Shown piece by piece: positions 12,528 through 26,229 of a stretch of DNA of 64,000 nucleotides. The DNA lies in contig OU015523.1 in the NCBI GenBank assembly GCA_907165065.1, positions 116,338,246 to 116,402,245 of the forward strand, in the 5' to 3' direction. Made by a program: the position numbers and the translations under genes. Source of the DNA: Caprimulgus europaeus (Eukaryota > Chordata > Aves > Caprimulgiformes > Caprimulgidae). Positions within the stretch are counted from its first letter, which is position 1. Each line of letters opens with the position of its first letter. Below the pieces are notes generated by a model. The model made no database searches and was not told the origin of the DNA. It saw only the letters and a list, made by a program, of their open reading frames with translations.

Positions 12528-13237
12528 CTGCAGGTGTTTGACCTTGTACAACAAGGAGTATAAGGAAATTAAAAGTGAAAGGAAAAAGTGTTTGGGATAA
12601 TGCATTTCTGCAGCTGGGGTGCTTGTAAGGAGTCAACTCTGCAATGCTCTGGCTGAAGGCAATAAGTGTTCAAAGCATGGTGGTCTTGTCTTGATCATCT
12701 AGACACCCTTGCTACTTGAATTATGTTCCATGGTTAGGACTTACCCATGTTCAGAGATGTTATAATGTCTGCTGATGTCTGCCAGTTAAATTGTGATAGC
12801 TGTAAGGCCAAGTCTCTGGCAAGAAAAGCTTGTAGACAGAATCTGATCTGTAAAGTAAAATGAAACAGAAAAATAAACAGAGCCATTTTAGAGAGCTTCC
12901 TAGCCTTTGAGGCAGAGAAGTGTTTAAAAGAGTAACTCCTCAGATTAATTTTTTTGTCCTTTGAAGTTTACTTCTTATGGGATTCATTAATTACAACAAG
13001 GGTAGCCCAGTGTAGCAGAGTTCACCTCCTATGAGTCAGACTGAAGTCTAGCTACTATTTTTTGGCTACCTTTATATAGCATGCCTGTGTTTGTCATCAC
13101 TCCTCTTCATTTTCTAATGTCAGGATGAATCATTTTAGGAATGTTTATATCAGTTCTGTATGAAACTAGACAAGCTACAGCTTACTGAGCTTCCGAGGTT
13201 CACATTTTCTTGTCAGTTGACAAAGTTGAAAACCTTT

Positions 13238-13272
13238 TCTTTTTTTTTCTTTCCCCCCCCCCCCCCCCCCCC
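13238..13272. repeat. Pyrimidine run with (C)20
   Basis: A T-rich stretch (CTTTTTTTTTCTTT) runs directly into 20 consecutive C residues at 13253-13272. Long poly-C runs are unstable and error-prone in sequencing, so the exact length is doubtful. No gene or repeat family is attached to it. Confidence 0.9.
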
Positions 13273-14114
13273 TACATGGGAGGGAAAATAAGTTGATTGT
13301 GTTTATTTCTTTTCCCCTGCCCCAATTCTGCCTTCTTCCCAAACGTGCTAAGTCTTTAATGTATTTGTTTTGATCTGTGTAAGGGTTTGTCTGAGTCTGG
13401 AGCATGGATGTGCTGATGAAATGGGGTTTGGGGTGCAACTGGTTCACCCTGGCAGGCAGGTAGAGGCATGGAAACAGATCAGGGGCTCAGCAGTGTTTAC
13501 AGTCCCTGCCAGGATATCTGCAAATCCATATTAGGATCATATCATGGCTTTTCCTCAAAGAGAAAAGCCATCTTTGAAGGAGTTTCCCTTTATTTAAACA
13601 AACTGCAATATGCTTTTTAGTTCCCAAAATCAGACAAAGATGAGGTTTCACTTTGTTCTTCCAGCTGTGGTACAGATCTTCTTTGTAACTTTGGGCGCTC
13701 CTCAGGCCACCTACGACAGCACCAAACACAGAAGTTGGTGTTTACTGTGGTGCATCAGCTTGAGAGCAGTATCTCCACAGGAACTTATAAGGAGCTTTAT
13801 TTGCAAAAACATGGGGGTACATAACTTGGGCATCCCTTTCATCTCCTTTTTTCTGATAGCAGATATTCTGCAGTGCTATCCTGGTGGATGCATCAGCGCT
13901 TCCGTGACCGTGCTGTGATCAAAACCTAACACCTCTCTAAAGAATATTCACAATTCTTATGGTAGAGATGTACAGAACTGGAAACTTTCAGGAATTAACT
14001 TTCTATTTTCTTGCTAGTTTGCTGTTGACTCACCCCAACTCCTTGCATCCCAAGGTCTAAAAAGAGTGTTTTACAATATTTCAATAATATTTAATAGCAT
14101 TAAAACTATTTCAC

Positions 14115-14622
14115 ACACAGAATGGCCTAGATTGGAAAAGACCTTTAAGGTCATCGAGTCCAGTCATTAACCTCACACTGACAAGTCCCCAACTAACCCA
14201 TGTCCCTCAGCACTGTGTCTACACAACTCTTCAATCCCTCCAGGGATGGGGACTTCACCATTGCCCTGGGCAACCCCTTCCAATGCCTGAGAACCCTTCC
14301 AGGAAAGAAATTCTTCCAAAGAGACCAACCCCCACCTCTCTACACCCTCCTTTCAGGGAGTTGTAGAGAGTAAGAAGGCCTCCCCTCAGCCTCCTTTTCT
14401 CCAGGCTCAACAACTCCAGTTCTCTCAGCCGTGAACTCATCACACTTGTGCTCCAGACCCTTCACCAGCTTTGTTGCCCTTCTCTGGACACACTCCAGCA
14501 CCTCCATGTCCTTCTTAGAGTGAGAGGCCCCAAAATGAACCCAGGACTCGAGGTGTGGCCTCACCAGTGCCCAGTACAGGGGCACGGTCACTGCCCTGGT
14601 CCTACTGGCCACACTATTTCAA
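14115..14622 (-). mobile_element. CR1 LINE fragment, AT-to-GC-rich older subfamily
   Basis: On the + strand the order is CACAGAATGGCCTAGATTGG, AAGACCTTTAAGGTCATCGA, TCCCTCCAGGGATGGGGACT, CCCTGGGCAACCCCTTCC, TTTTCTCCAGGCTCAACAAC and CGAGGTGTGGCCTCACCAGT, ending after CCTACTGGCCACACT. The element's sense strand is minus. Phrases such as CCATGTCCCTCAGCACTGTG mark a CR1 subfamily distinct from the copies at 3.3 and 41.8 kb. A minus-strand frame at 14340-14612 encodes the tail of ORF2 ([18 protein letters not shown], then [20 protein letters not shown]) but has no catalytic part, so it is non-functional. Confidence 0.9.
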
Positions 14623-15884
14623 TACGGTTTGTCCTGTTTCTTGTTCTGGGCAGGATCCCTGACGGAAAGTAGATACCAGTGATGTTAAATATTCAGGGTA
14701 TTCTAAGCTGGAAACAGATGCTGCTAGTGTAGTTTTCATTTGCTATATGATGTGCTCTCATATGCACAGAGTTCTCCACTTCTCATCACCTCCAGTAGAT
14801 TTTTATACCAATACAAAGTGGTTTTAAAGTATTACCACTATGCTCTAATAATAATAATTTGTTCATTCACTTTGTGAATGTAAAAGCAAGGCATAGAGGA
14901 CAACTGAGAATCATGTTCACAATGTCAAAGTGATAAATAAAATACATTTCAAGTATGTATTAATCTAGTAGTACATTAAACTTTAATTAATTCAATTAAG
15001 ATTATTAAAAAATATAATCTATATTTTTTCTCAGCATAGACAGAAATAGTAGAGCTACAGCTACGGTGAGTGTAATTAATTTGGTGGTTTATAAGCATAA
15101 AGTTATCCAGGGGTTGTTGCAAACTCCCTATGTGATAATTTGCATTTGTATTTCAAGTTAACTTGGAAAAAAAGGAAAAAAAAAAAACATGGAAAGGTGT
15201 TTTTTCATCAAGATACAGAATCATTTCTATTCCATAAGTTTTACCTACATATGAAATACTATTCTTACTGCTTTGAATGCAAAAATATGTACAAAAATAA
15301 AATAAAAATAGGCATTGTAAACTTGCTCACGTGTGATTAACAGCTCTGAGGAAATCTACCATCTTTCCAATGCTAAGAACATAGTTTGTTTTCTCTGGGG
15401 GTGTAAATCTGCACAGCTCTATTAAATTTAACAGAATTCCTTTGCTTTTCAATTGTTTTTGGAGGATGGCCAAATGCTGGCAGATAACCTGATTAGTGTA
15501 GATGGTCCTGCCTGTAAAATCTTTCACTTTTTAAAGGTATAGGTAGCTTGAGGTTAGAATAAGATTAACATAGCTTTACGTAATTATGCTGTCTGCCACA
15601 GTTAATTTGTGTGCCATAGTATTTTAATCAAATGAGTGCAGCAAACAGGGTTCATTTAACTCTTCAAAATGTGGAAAGAACTACTCATAAACTTACCAAC
15701 TGTGGCCTTTTGTTTAACAATGTCTAATGTCCCTTCTCATTGCAGACTATTCAAGTTGGTGATTTGCCTGTTTGGAAAACATTGTTTATTTAAGGAAAAG
15801 GAACTAAGAGAAAGTAGAGGCAAAATAAATGTTATGTGCAGTAAAAATGTAAATACAACTTTCAAAGATAAAATTACAGGTCCA

Positions 15885-16275
15885 TAGGAAAGTCCTAAGT
15901 CAGAAGAGGCTTCTGCAGATCATCTGGTTCAACCTTCTGGTGCAAGGGCCATAGATTAGGTCACCTAGGGACCTGTGAAGCTGAATTAGCTTCAGCATGG
16001 TGAAGAAGATTTTTCTTATATCCATATGAAATTTCCCCTGAAGCAACTTGTGCCCTAGGTCTCTTGTCCTGTCACCATGCATGGTGGTAAAGACAGCACC
16101 TTCATCTTCTCTATAACTATTTTTAGATATTGGAAACCAGTGATCTCCCTGAGCCTTCTTTTCTGTGGGTTACACAAGGACATTCTCTTTTTTACCTCTC
16201 CAGTCCTCTCATTGTCTTGGTGACCCTTCACTGGACCATCTACAGTCTTCCTCTCACTTGAACCAGGGAAAATTC
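15885..16275 (-). mobile_element. Ancient CR1-like LINE fragment
   Basis: A weak but ordered CR1 pattern is visible on the + strand: GCAGATCATCTGGTTCAACC, GTCACCTAGGGACC, a TCTTGTCCTGTCACCATG block, GATCTCCCTGAGCCTTCTTT and TGACCCTTCACTGGACC. The order fits the 3' untranslated region of an old CR1 element in antisense. It is much more diverged than the other copies and has lost its terminal microsatellite. Confidence 0.65.
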
Positions 16276-16856
16276 ACTCTGTGTAGCCTAGGTGATGGGT
16301 GTGTTTCTTCTGGTAAGAATTAGCAGCACATTTTTCCAGAACTCTCTGAGGAACTCTCATGCCAAGTAATAGGTATCAAAATAGGCTTCCTAAAGTCTAA
16401 AGAGAAATAAATATCTTTTTTTATTGGATAATTTCTCAACATACTGCAGAAAGGAGTTAGTCACAAGTTAGTAAAGGATAACAGGTTTGAACCTATTCTG
16501 GCTGGAGACAAGGGGTATTCTGCCATTAACTTTAATGGAAGGAGGGAATGACAGACAACTTTGCAGAAGATGTGATGAACTGGGACTGTGCATAGTTGGA
16601 CTAAGAAAGTCACTCAACACAGAGAGCCCTGGGACAGCCCATACTGAAATATAATCTCTTCTAAAGGCTCTTACAGAAGCCCCCAGGAAAACAAATCTTT
16701 TTGTTGCCAGTATGCAACTTTCTAGCCAAAAGGCTGCTTACCTACTTTTATATGGAATATTGGTCTTGGTATTTTTGTTGGAAGACATTGCAACCAGCCA
16801 CAGCAAATACAGGCCTTGTGTGAGGCTTGCCTGCATCCCTCCCTTGATACCTTTCT

Positions 16857-16874
16857 TTTTTTTTTTTTTTTTTT
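16857..16874. repeat. (T)18 run
   Basis: A homopolymer of about 18 T residues within the intron. It could be the remnant of an antisense poly-A tail, but no body of a retrocopy is recognisable beside it. Confidence 0.7.
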
Positions 16875-18330
16875 GAAGGCTAAGACTTACTGAAATAATT
16901 CTGACTCTTAAGTTTCTGTCCCAAATTTTTATAGGAAAACCTGAAAGATGACAAGGAATTAATTATGAGTCTGTCTAGTAATCAGTACTCTTAGTAAAAA
17001 TGCTCTTCCCTTTCAGGAAAATGGAGTGATTAGCCAGGACACTGTATTCCCTGTTCGAGGTTTGCTAAGATGTAGGGAATACTAACCTTTTACCTGTGTC
17101 TACTGCTAATCTAGGAACTGAACCTCAGCCCTGAGGCAAGTGATTTCCCACTTCACAACAGATTATCTTGGAAACCCTAATGACAATGGTCCAGAATAAA
17201 GCCAAGAAGTGTCCTCACAAGCAGGAAGGATGATTGTTTGATGTTTGGATTCAGTACCTGGGCCTCTTTTATTTATAGTATAGATGTGGTCCTTGAATTT
17301 AAGCCCTCTCCTCAGAATTCATATTTGTCTGTAGCAGTAGGAAAAAAAAAATAATACAGGAGTCTCATATCTTGGGTGTTGGATTTGTGATTGAGCTTAG
17401 ATCAATCATTAACAGATTCTACAAAAGGTGTCAAAACTCAGTAGTAATATCTTCTATCAAAAAGAAACCTATTATATTGTTTTATAGAAGGAAAGTGAAG
17501 AATGTTTTCTTGAGGAATAGTTTGCTTGCCCTGTTTATGTGTGAAATCATTTGGTGTACCTGCAAAAGCTGTCCAGACAGTGCATCCAGACAGAAATCTC
17601 CCTCTAGCTGACAAGGAGCGAAACTGAGGGGGCTCCTTAGACCTTTGACATGGCTTGAGTGGAGGTTTTTAGATACCCTAGTGTGGATATGACTGTACAT
17701 AATATCATTCCTGTGTTGATAGGCACAAGTTAGTAGCCTCAAGGTGTGCACATAGGTGTGGAGTGAGAGGATGGTGGCTGCAAAGTGGTGGCCATGCAAT
17801 CTAGTGTTTTTTCTTTGCAAACTCTAAGCTCTTCTGAAGTGCAGCAAAATCTCAGTTTACATTTTTAAGAAAGAGCTGGTTGTGTGAGAATGATCAGCTT
17901 GAAAGTACATGCCCTGACATTCAAGAATCGGAAGTCTCCGAAATGCCTTGATTTAAGAGTGATTGGGCAGTTCCTGATTTTGTACAATGTCAATAGTAGG
18001 GGGGGTGTTTCTGTACTGTCGTATCCTCGGTTGGTATTATTGATAAGTAATGCTTAGTGAAGTGGCTGTTCCGAATCACACCCTTAGACAAGCCTGTCCT
18101 GAACTCCTGTGTGACCAGAAGAAAGGGTTAAGACTGAGTGGAGACTAGCCATGCGCAGCTTTCTGAACTGTACTGATGCTAGGCTTGCTTTTTAAAGGAT
18201 ATAGCTGCTGGTATGATTGCTCAGGAATGACCTATTTACACCAAGTTCTGTCATAACAACTGTACTTTGAATGCATTTTGTTATTTTCTTGTTACTCAGA
18301 AGTGGTCCTTAATATATTTAATATTTTTAG

Positions 18331-18391
18331 TGCCCTACAGATACCAAAGCAACGTTTGGGGTCCACCTTAAAGTAGTAGGAGACTGGACAG
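18331..18391 (+). CDS. NOX4: NOX4 coding exon: FAD-domain strand with VVGDWT
   Basis: This 61-base exon encodes CPTDTKATFGVHLKVVGDWT plus the first base of the next codon. It matches remembered human NOX4 (CPTETKATFGVHLKIVGDWT) with two conservative changes and aligns with the HIRIVGDWT segment of NOX2, part of the FAD-binding barrel. The acceptor is ATATTTTTAG and the donor is ACAG|GTATGT. It is entered in phase 0 from the ATG-ended HPFT exon and left in phase 1, and the split codon G|AA is completed as Glu by the exon at 40550. Flanking introns are 17.7 and 22.2 kb, so the exon is isolated and easily missed by frame-based searches. Confidence 0.96.
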
Positions 18392-21300
18392 GTATGTAGA
18401 AAAAAAAAATCCTTTTCAGAGACAAATACCTTTACTTGAACTGTTATTCCTTTCTGGCTTCAGCACGATTGTACCTTGATTGTGGTATATTCTCACTAGA
18501 GACTGTTCATGCTTTTCCCAAAGTTCTCTTTATTGCATTCTTGATGCAACCTCTGCTTTATTCAGATCTACATATCTGCAGATAACATGTTTTTCCAGCT
18601 ACTAACAGATCTTCTGATTGAATAATTTTCAGTGTTCCCCTGTTTCTGCCTCTTTTTCTTATTTTTTGGTAGCCTGCTGCCTCTGTGCAGTGCAGTGCCT
18701 CTGTGTGTGGTAGTGTCTGCAGAAATGCCGAAATGTGCAGCTCCCAGATAAGCGGATTTTGATGCCAGCAGTTTGGATGGCTGCCAGTTTAATTACTGCC
18801 TATGGTACACTGAGATTACAGGTTGCTTTCATGTTCTTCCATGTTCTCCCATTGCTCTTTGAATGTCCTCCAGACCAGGGGTGTAAGCCAGGATTCCCTG
18901 CAGAGGAGAATGGTAATTTGCTTCTCCCTGTGACAGTTGTATACTCAAGTGATAGTTGTCATTATTCCTTGGCGGCTGACTTTCTTCTTGCTTAGCATAG
19001 CATTTCCTTGTAAGGAAGACAAGTACACAACATCATCTTGTTCATTTCTTAAGAAGAAATGTTTTCCATGTTAATTTGTGTTGGCTTGTGTGTTTGTGGA
19101 ACTGAGTCAAATAAGCTTATCACCCTAAAAGGGATTAGACCAATTCAGGGAGAATAAGTCCATGAATACCTGTTGAATTTGGCCCAACTGCAAACTTGGC
19201 TGTGAAAGTCACTGAAGCTTTAATAGGCAAAGGTTGGGAGGGCAATGCCATATGCATGTAGCTCCACAATCACCCTGATTTTTTATTCTTGTTTGAAGTA
19301 TAGAATGTTGCCAGACAGGGCCTAATTAGCCTCTAGTCTGTCCCAGTATGATGACTTTTTTGTCGTTAAGCATCATTCTTACCTGGGAGAGGACAGGGGG
19401 CTGTTGGGAAAAGTCAAGTGGAGAAGTACTAGGTAAATGAGTTTCCAAAAGAAGTGACATCTTTGAAGTTTTCTGATTGCCTCTGTGGCATGAAGTGCTT
19501 TCTATTAGCATTTAAATTTTATTCTCCCAACTCAGTATCTATATTCTCCATTGAGAGGGAGGTCTGCCTGGGTAGGACTGGAGGACATTCAGGACACTGT
19601 CACATTACAGACACCATTTGTTGTATTAGTTTAGCTAAACAGGGATATCTCTCCCGAGGTCAAACACTCTATCGGGAGGCACGCAGTTCACCCAGCCCTT
19701 TACTCTGCGTCTGTACCATGGAGCCCTGCTCTCACTGGGTCCCTTAAGCCCTGTGATAATTAATGGTCTCTAATCTGCTGACTGTTTGAGGAAGGATTAT
19801 TATATTTGTCACATTCCTTATAGTTTATGCCTGACACCAGAGAGAGTTAACAATTTATTTCAGAGAACTCAATTAGAAGCATAAACTAAAAATAAAAAAA
19901 TGCAGGAAGAGTGCAGATGTGCTATGAAATGCAGAGAAGAACCAGTTAGTTCAAGACATTTCTCTTCTTACCAGCTTCAGCTTCTGCTGCGTGCACCCAG
20001 GAGATGTGGTGAAGGAACAATCTCCTGCCATTAGCCATAAGGACTTGAGGGGGGATACACACTGCTGGCAAACCAATTCTGCAACTTACATTTTGGGTCA
20101 AGTCTCTGACACTGAGTCTTATATTTTGAACATTTAATAGAATACCTTGTGGCCTTAGTGACTTTGTTTTGTAGATTGGGAAAGCAACTGGTGTCAAGAG
20201 AAAAGATAAGGGGTAATAGAATTGTCAATTCCTGATGAGAAGTTGCTGTCAATGGAAAGTCATTTATTGCCCATGTGCCAGTGCATATCATTTTAGATAT
20301 CCAACAGAAGCTGCAAGAAGTGATTTCTGAAAAAGGCAATCACCCTAGAAATATTTTTTTGCATAGAAGCAGGTACTTAATAGATTATTAGGCAATACTG
20401 TTATTTGCTTTTTAAAGCAATGATTTTAATAATGAAAAACATAGGACAGAAAAAGTAGAGAAGAGAGGAAAGCTCTCAGTAGTTCCGAGACCTTTGCAAA
20501 CCAAATGGCAATCCAGACCCATAAGTGATGTATTTTTTTGCTCTGTTGCAATCAAATGGTGTTATGTGAGCTTAGAAGAGCTGAGAACCTGCCCTCCTCA
20601 GGAGCAGATTTGGATAAAAGCACAACATTCCCTCTCATTATGTAGACAGCGGCATCCTTTAGATAAATTTCCAATACAAATGTGAGCTTTTTCATTTCTC
20701 ATCTGTGTTATGGTGGTATTAGTAACTGTATTGCACTTAGCTTTCATGTTTGTCACAGAAAACAGACACACATGGGCACTGGTATTGCTGTAATGTGACA
20801 TCAGATGCCTGTGTAGCAGATACTTGCACCCGAAATACTTCCCATGGCTCCCTTTGTAGCCCTCTGACCTGTTTGTGAATCTAGTTTAGGATGAAACAAG
20901 CCAGGCCCCAAGCATGCCTTTTTCTCTTCATTGTAAAGAGAGTTTAGATATATACATCACTACCTCAGAGGTAGGTACTTTAGTTATTTGACAATTAGTT
21001 GTGATTTTTCCCATATAAAGGTTCCTAACATGATTTTCCCCCATTTTGCCAGGGGCACTGAGTATTGTGAATAGTGGAACAGCTATTATAGACCTCCCTA
21101 AAGAATGTTTTTGTGATAATGTAATTACTATCCTTGTGCTGGCATGTGACAAGTACTTAAGTCAGCACCTGTTGTATTAGCAAACATTTTTGGCATTGTG
21201 GCGGCTTGTACTATTAATGCAATTATTTCGTCATATTACAGAGGAGAAACCTGTTGCTGTAGACCACAGCTTAGTTAACCTGTCAGGACTTAGACACCCA

Positions 21301-24300
21301 AGTTATGATGGGTTCACAGTGGCTGATCCATGTTATTGCAGACGTGAAGCCCTGCAGGTTGGGTTAGCCCTGTGGCTCAGAGCTAAGTCAGCCTGTCTTC
21401 CTCTGCGGCTGCCTGGCAGTTATTGCAGCTGAGCTGGTGGATGGCAACTTTAAACCCTACAGCAACATTCAGGTCCCCACAGTAGCTCATGCACGGATCA
21501 GAGCTGTGAGATCCATGGATTGGCTAAGAAGCTGATCCTTTTACTAGCCTCCCCTGTAGACACCTGTTTTATTCTTCTCTTGTATCTCTATGGTCACCTT
21601 TTTCTCCTTCCGTTTTGAAAAAAAATTGTTGGCTTAGTATTTACAAAAGAGTTTTTTGAAAGATTTTTTTGTCCCACTTACTGTGTAGTTTGTCCTCAGC
21701 ATTGACATCTCTCAACCTTATGCTTCCTCTGGCATTGCTGCTGCCTCACGTACTACTGCTTGTTTAGTTTTAAAGGTGACATTTCATCTGGCGTCTCTGG
21801 AGGGAAAGAGAGAGGCTACGGGCCATGCCTTGGGTCCAACCACTTGACAGCAGTGCAAAAAAAACCACAGCAGTGTATCAAGACAATATGTCTCATTCAC
21901 TAGACAAACTTCAGGGTGCGAGACAGAAAGTGATATTGATGGTGCTGAAATAACAGACTTCTGAAGCCATGCAGCAAGTTTTTGTGGAAAACAGATACAC
22001 AGCACTCAGAGGTGTTAAGGTGAACTCTGTGCCTTAAGGCAATAAAACATTGCTGTTCTGTTTCAATGTGTTGCTGGTACAAATTGATGTGGGACCGTGT
22101 TTAAAACAGTGCTGCTGTTCTGCACTGTGCAGTAATTTTTATCTTGTAGTGACATCATCCTGATGTGTAGTTGCCTATGATCCCAGAGACATTTGGAAGG
22201 CCTGTCCACCATTCTGAGCAGCATGCTATTTATTGTGGGGATGCCATAAGAACACTTTAATACCCCCTATTGAATCTTGAGATTTCTGTCCTATAGATTA
22301 CTAAAAAGTCATGGCAGCAGGAGGTGTTGATGTATGCAGGAACTCTCCAGCTAGAGCCTAAACAGACAGATTGTGGGGTCCTGATCTGCATCACCCTAGT
22401 AAACTCTAGGTCTCATCAGAAAATATGTATCTTAGATTAATTCTTCCTGCTAGAGGTGAGGACATACACAATCACTAGATCATTTAGATACTAACTACCT
22501 TATTTTGAATCTGATGTGGCATGCTGTGAATTTTTGTCAGATACTGTCATAGTCTTTCTTCTGGAAGGGCCAGATTTGGAGCAGGAGGTTTCAGGAGGAA
22601 AAAAAAAAAAAATTCAGTTAAAAACAATTTTCCAGAACATGGCAAATGTATGAAAGCTTGGAGCTTATTTAACTCCCTATGGACTAAAACCTGAGATGGC
22701 AAAGAGTACACATCCCAGACTTGTTATTTTTAAACAGACAAAAATTTTAAGGCAATCGTTTGGGATTTTGGAGGCTGACTAAGGGGTTTTTGCATGCTCA
22801 CCAGAAGAAAATAAACATACTTTTTGAGTGGCTCTGAAGGAAGGATGATCTAAACTTGCTGAGCTGGGAGGGTTTATCAAATTGTTCAGAAGTATCTACA
22901 AGACCTTGTTAAGCCCTTGCAGCTCCTGGTTTAGAGAATGCCTGAAGCATCCCAAGGCTCCCTGTGCGTTGCTGTACTTAGCTGGAATTTATTAGCAAGT
23001 ATAGGAGCTAGCAAAGAAAAAATATTTATTTTTTTTTTCTCAGTAACCCAGGAGACAGTTTTAGAGATACTGAAGTAGTGGATTATTCAGTCAATATCTA
23101 CTATATTCTTAGTAGATCTTGATTGAGACTGGAGGAATGTGTGAAGCAGAAGATGACAAGAAAGAATAATGAGACTACAAAGTCTGACTACTCAGTAGCA
23201 GTTACAGTGATCCTAGGACAATCTTATCACATCCTGAGTTTCTTTAAAAATACCTAGTCACTGGTGATGAACAGTTGGTCAACTCTCCTGCTATTACTTA
23301 AACCTCTGTTTGATTTAGGCCTTTTTCTTTCCATAATAACATGTATTTTTTTTTTTGTGTTCAGTTATTCCATGAGATTCCTGGCAGGATGTAAAGGCAT
23401 TAATGATGTGGTACTGTCAGTTGTTCCAGTAAAATCAATGTGTGGTTTTGGTAGCAGAAGACAGAGATGGGATAGATGCTATTTTCCCCGGTTAGATTTT
23501 ATAACTGCTCATTCTTAGGTTGTCAATGAATCCTACTTACACTTCTGAGGAAGATATCAGAATTGAGTGCTAAAAAGGTTTAATAGGTTTCTTTTTATAT
23601 AAGTTAACATTAGTAATAAAAATAATACCACCATATTACTGGGAGGTTAAAATGCCTTAACTGTATAATTAGCCAAAGTGTGCTGTAAGGAATACTAGTT
23701 TTATTCCTAACATTCATTATTTTATTTAATACTGCAAAAAAGCTCAATAAAAGACAGGATTAAAAGAATGGAGATAAAGAGGGAGAACAGATTTAGTTTA
23801 CTGTCTCAGTGCTGAAAGCCCCTTTCCTCTGATTAAAGAATTAATGCTGAAGGTGAACACATCTGAATTTTTATCTCCAGACCTGGATTGTTTTACATTA
23901 TTTGAACTCCAGCTAACTTAGAACCAAAACCAGTATAACTTTAGTCAACTCTGATTTTAATAGTTAATGAGTTTTAAAAAAAGATTTTTAGGTGAGAAAG
24001 TTGCCTTGAAGTGTATTCCTGCACTCCCTTGGGAGCACTAGTGGACTCCCCTAGATGCCACTCACGTTTTGCTGAAGAATCTCTACCAAACAACATCTTG
24101 TTTTGCTCCCAGTTCATTGAAACTTCTCCCTTGGGGACAGAAGAAAAAAAGCAGAGACACTTCAGACTTAGAATTATGAGTTACCACAGTTTAATTAAAA
24201 ATTACTAGTTAAAGTATCTTAAAAGTAGATTTTAAAGGTTTCCTTTTGGGATCCTTTTCTAACAGATTGTAAAAATGCATTGTTAATTAGGAAAAAATAT

Positions 24301-26229
24301 ATTTCAAATTTGGAACATTAATAAAATAGGAAAATCTCCTGTAGGAACTGTTGATATTTATAAACTTTATGATCAGAAGAGACAGGTATCTTTGTGCACG
24401 CCCAACTCCTACATGATGCTTTAGAATTTCTTAGAATAATTTCTATACAAAGTTAACATAAGCCAAAACCAAACCTTGGGGTTGAAATAGTCTGCTGATT
24501 TTTCATCTTCAGCCTTTGGATGTCCATGGGCTCTTTCTATGCTGTTTGTGAAAATGAAGCACAATTTTGTGATGTTGTCATAATTTAGTGTTTTTTCCTG
24601 TTGGGTTTTTCCCCCGACCTTTCCTTCATTTCAGGGCAAGATCCACTACTGTAAAATGTGTGTGCATTTTAGTTGTTGCTTCCTTGTGTGAAAATACGTA
24701 CAAAAAAATGAACATGGCACTTTTGAACCTTATATTGGGTTGATCTGTTGTGCTAAGTTCAAGTTTTGAGACCTTGCATTTGTCTGGCTCTTTGTGTTCT
24801 GCACCCTCTCCACTTCTAATGTTCCTTTTAAATAAAGAAGAGGGTTTGCTTTTCAGTAAAGATCTCATCACTGGTTTGGGCTGTGGTATGATTTAAGGTG
24901 TAGCTCTCTTTTGCCATAAAGACATTCAGCAGTGGTGGTTGCTGGACTATTCAGAAGACTACCTATCCATGGTACCTTGTATTGCTCCTTATTCCTTGGT
25001 CTCTCCTACCTGTCTGCTTATTTCTACAGGTGGCTTGTCTAAGCTTGGAGTAGGGAGAGGGGCCATCACTTGCTCAGAATTTGTTCTGCCCTCAGCATTT
25101 AACTCTGTGGCAGTTAATTAAAACTCCCACAACATTGCAAATGTCTTCATCATCAAATAACATGGTCAAATAACATTTTCACCCTATTTACACAGCAAAT
25201 ACTGTATAGCTCCTTGTTGGCATGATGTTAGTATTGAGGTTGTAGTTAGGATATCCTATCTCCTTTATTGCATTGTTTTTAATCCTTCATTCTATAAGTA
25301 TGCTTACCCTACTTTTTGCTGGCTCCATGTCCCCACCCCAAACTTCCTTGAAACAGCAGCTGTCTGTTCCAAAATCTCTTTCTATTCTAAGATGCATAAA
25401 AATCAGTGCTGGTCTTGTTTGTGTGAAGCAAACCTTACACCTCAAATTTTAGCATTAATTCACTACAGCCCCTTGCAACCCAGCTTTGTGTTTATGTTCC
25501 ACACACACCTTCCTGTTGCTCCATCTGGTCCTTTGACTTTTGTATATATGTTGTTTCTCTGATGCATCAAGCACTAGCTGGAGAATTTGGGATTTGCCAC
25601 AAGGAAATAGGACAAATAATTTTTGTCTATAATTTCTGAGGGGCATCTTGTAGCCACAGCTCTTCTTTGTCCCAGTCCTCCCCTGGAGATTGTTCCATTA
25701 AATCATAAATATTATTAATAAAAATCTTCCACCAACCAACTATATAGTTATCAACTTCAAAAATAGGATTCCTGTGAAAGAAGTGGATATGTGACAGCTG
25801 TGAAACTGTTACTTCTTCCTTTAAAGAAACAAACCAAACCAGACCTCAGAACTTGCACTGAAAGCACCATGTCATGACAATGAGTCAACAGCAGGTTTCC
25901 ACAACTTGTCAAAATAGATATTTTGGTGTCTGCTATAAAAGCAGTAGAAAAGTTTAGTTTACAATTTTTATGGATGTGCATTTTATATGAACTTAAACCA
26001 CACATGAAACTACATGCTAATCCTAGCTCTTTACTGGACTACGAACTTTGTGGTCCCATGCCTCAAAACAGTGGATCCTCCTGTGCAGAACACAGGTACG
26101 GGGGCAAGTTCCTGGAGGGAATGGAGTCAGAGTGCCAGTATAATCCACTTTTTTAAAATATAAAGGCATCCTTTTGTGAGTTTCAGTCCGGTAAATTAAT
26201 TTGAAGTTAAAACCCAATTTTTTTTCTTT

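Larger units (their letters stand above)
628..18330 (+). other. NOX4 long intron (17.7 kb)
   Basis: This intron runs from donor GTAAGA to acceptor ATATTTTTAG. Outside the repeats listed separately, the stretches 628-3300, 5870-11150, 11960-13230, 14630-15880 and 16280-18330 are AT-rich with no gene, RNA gene or recognised repeat that I can support. Open frames of 60-112 codons on both strands here lack family motifs and splice context and look like chance. The acceptor at 18330 has a weak, A-interrupted pyrimidine tract compared with the other NOX4 acceptors in the window. Confidence 0.85.
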
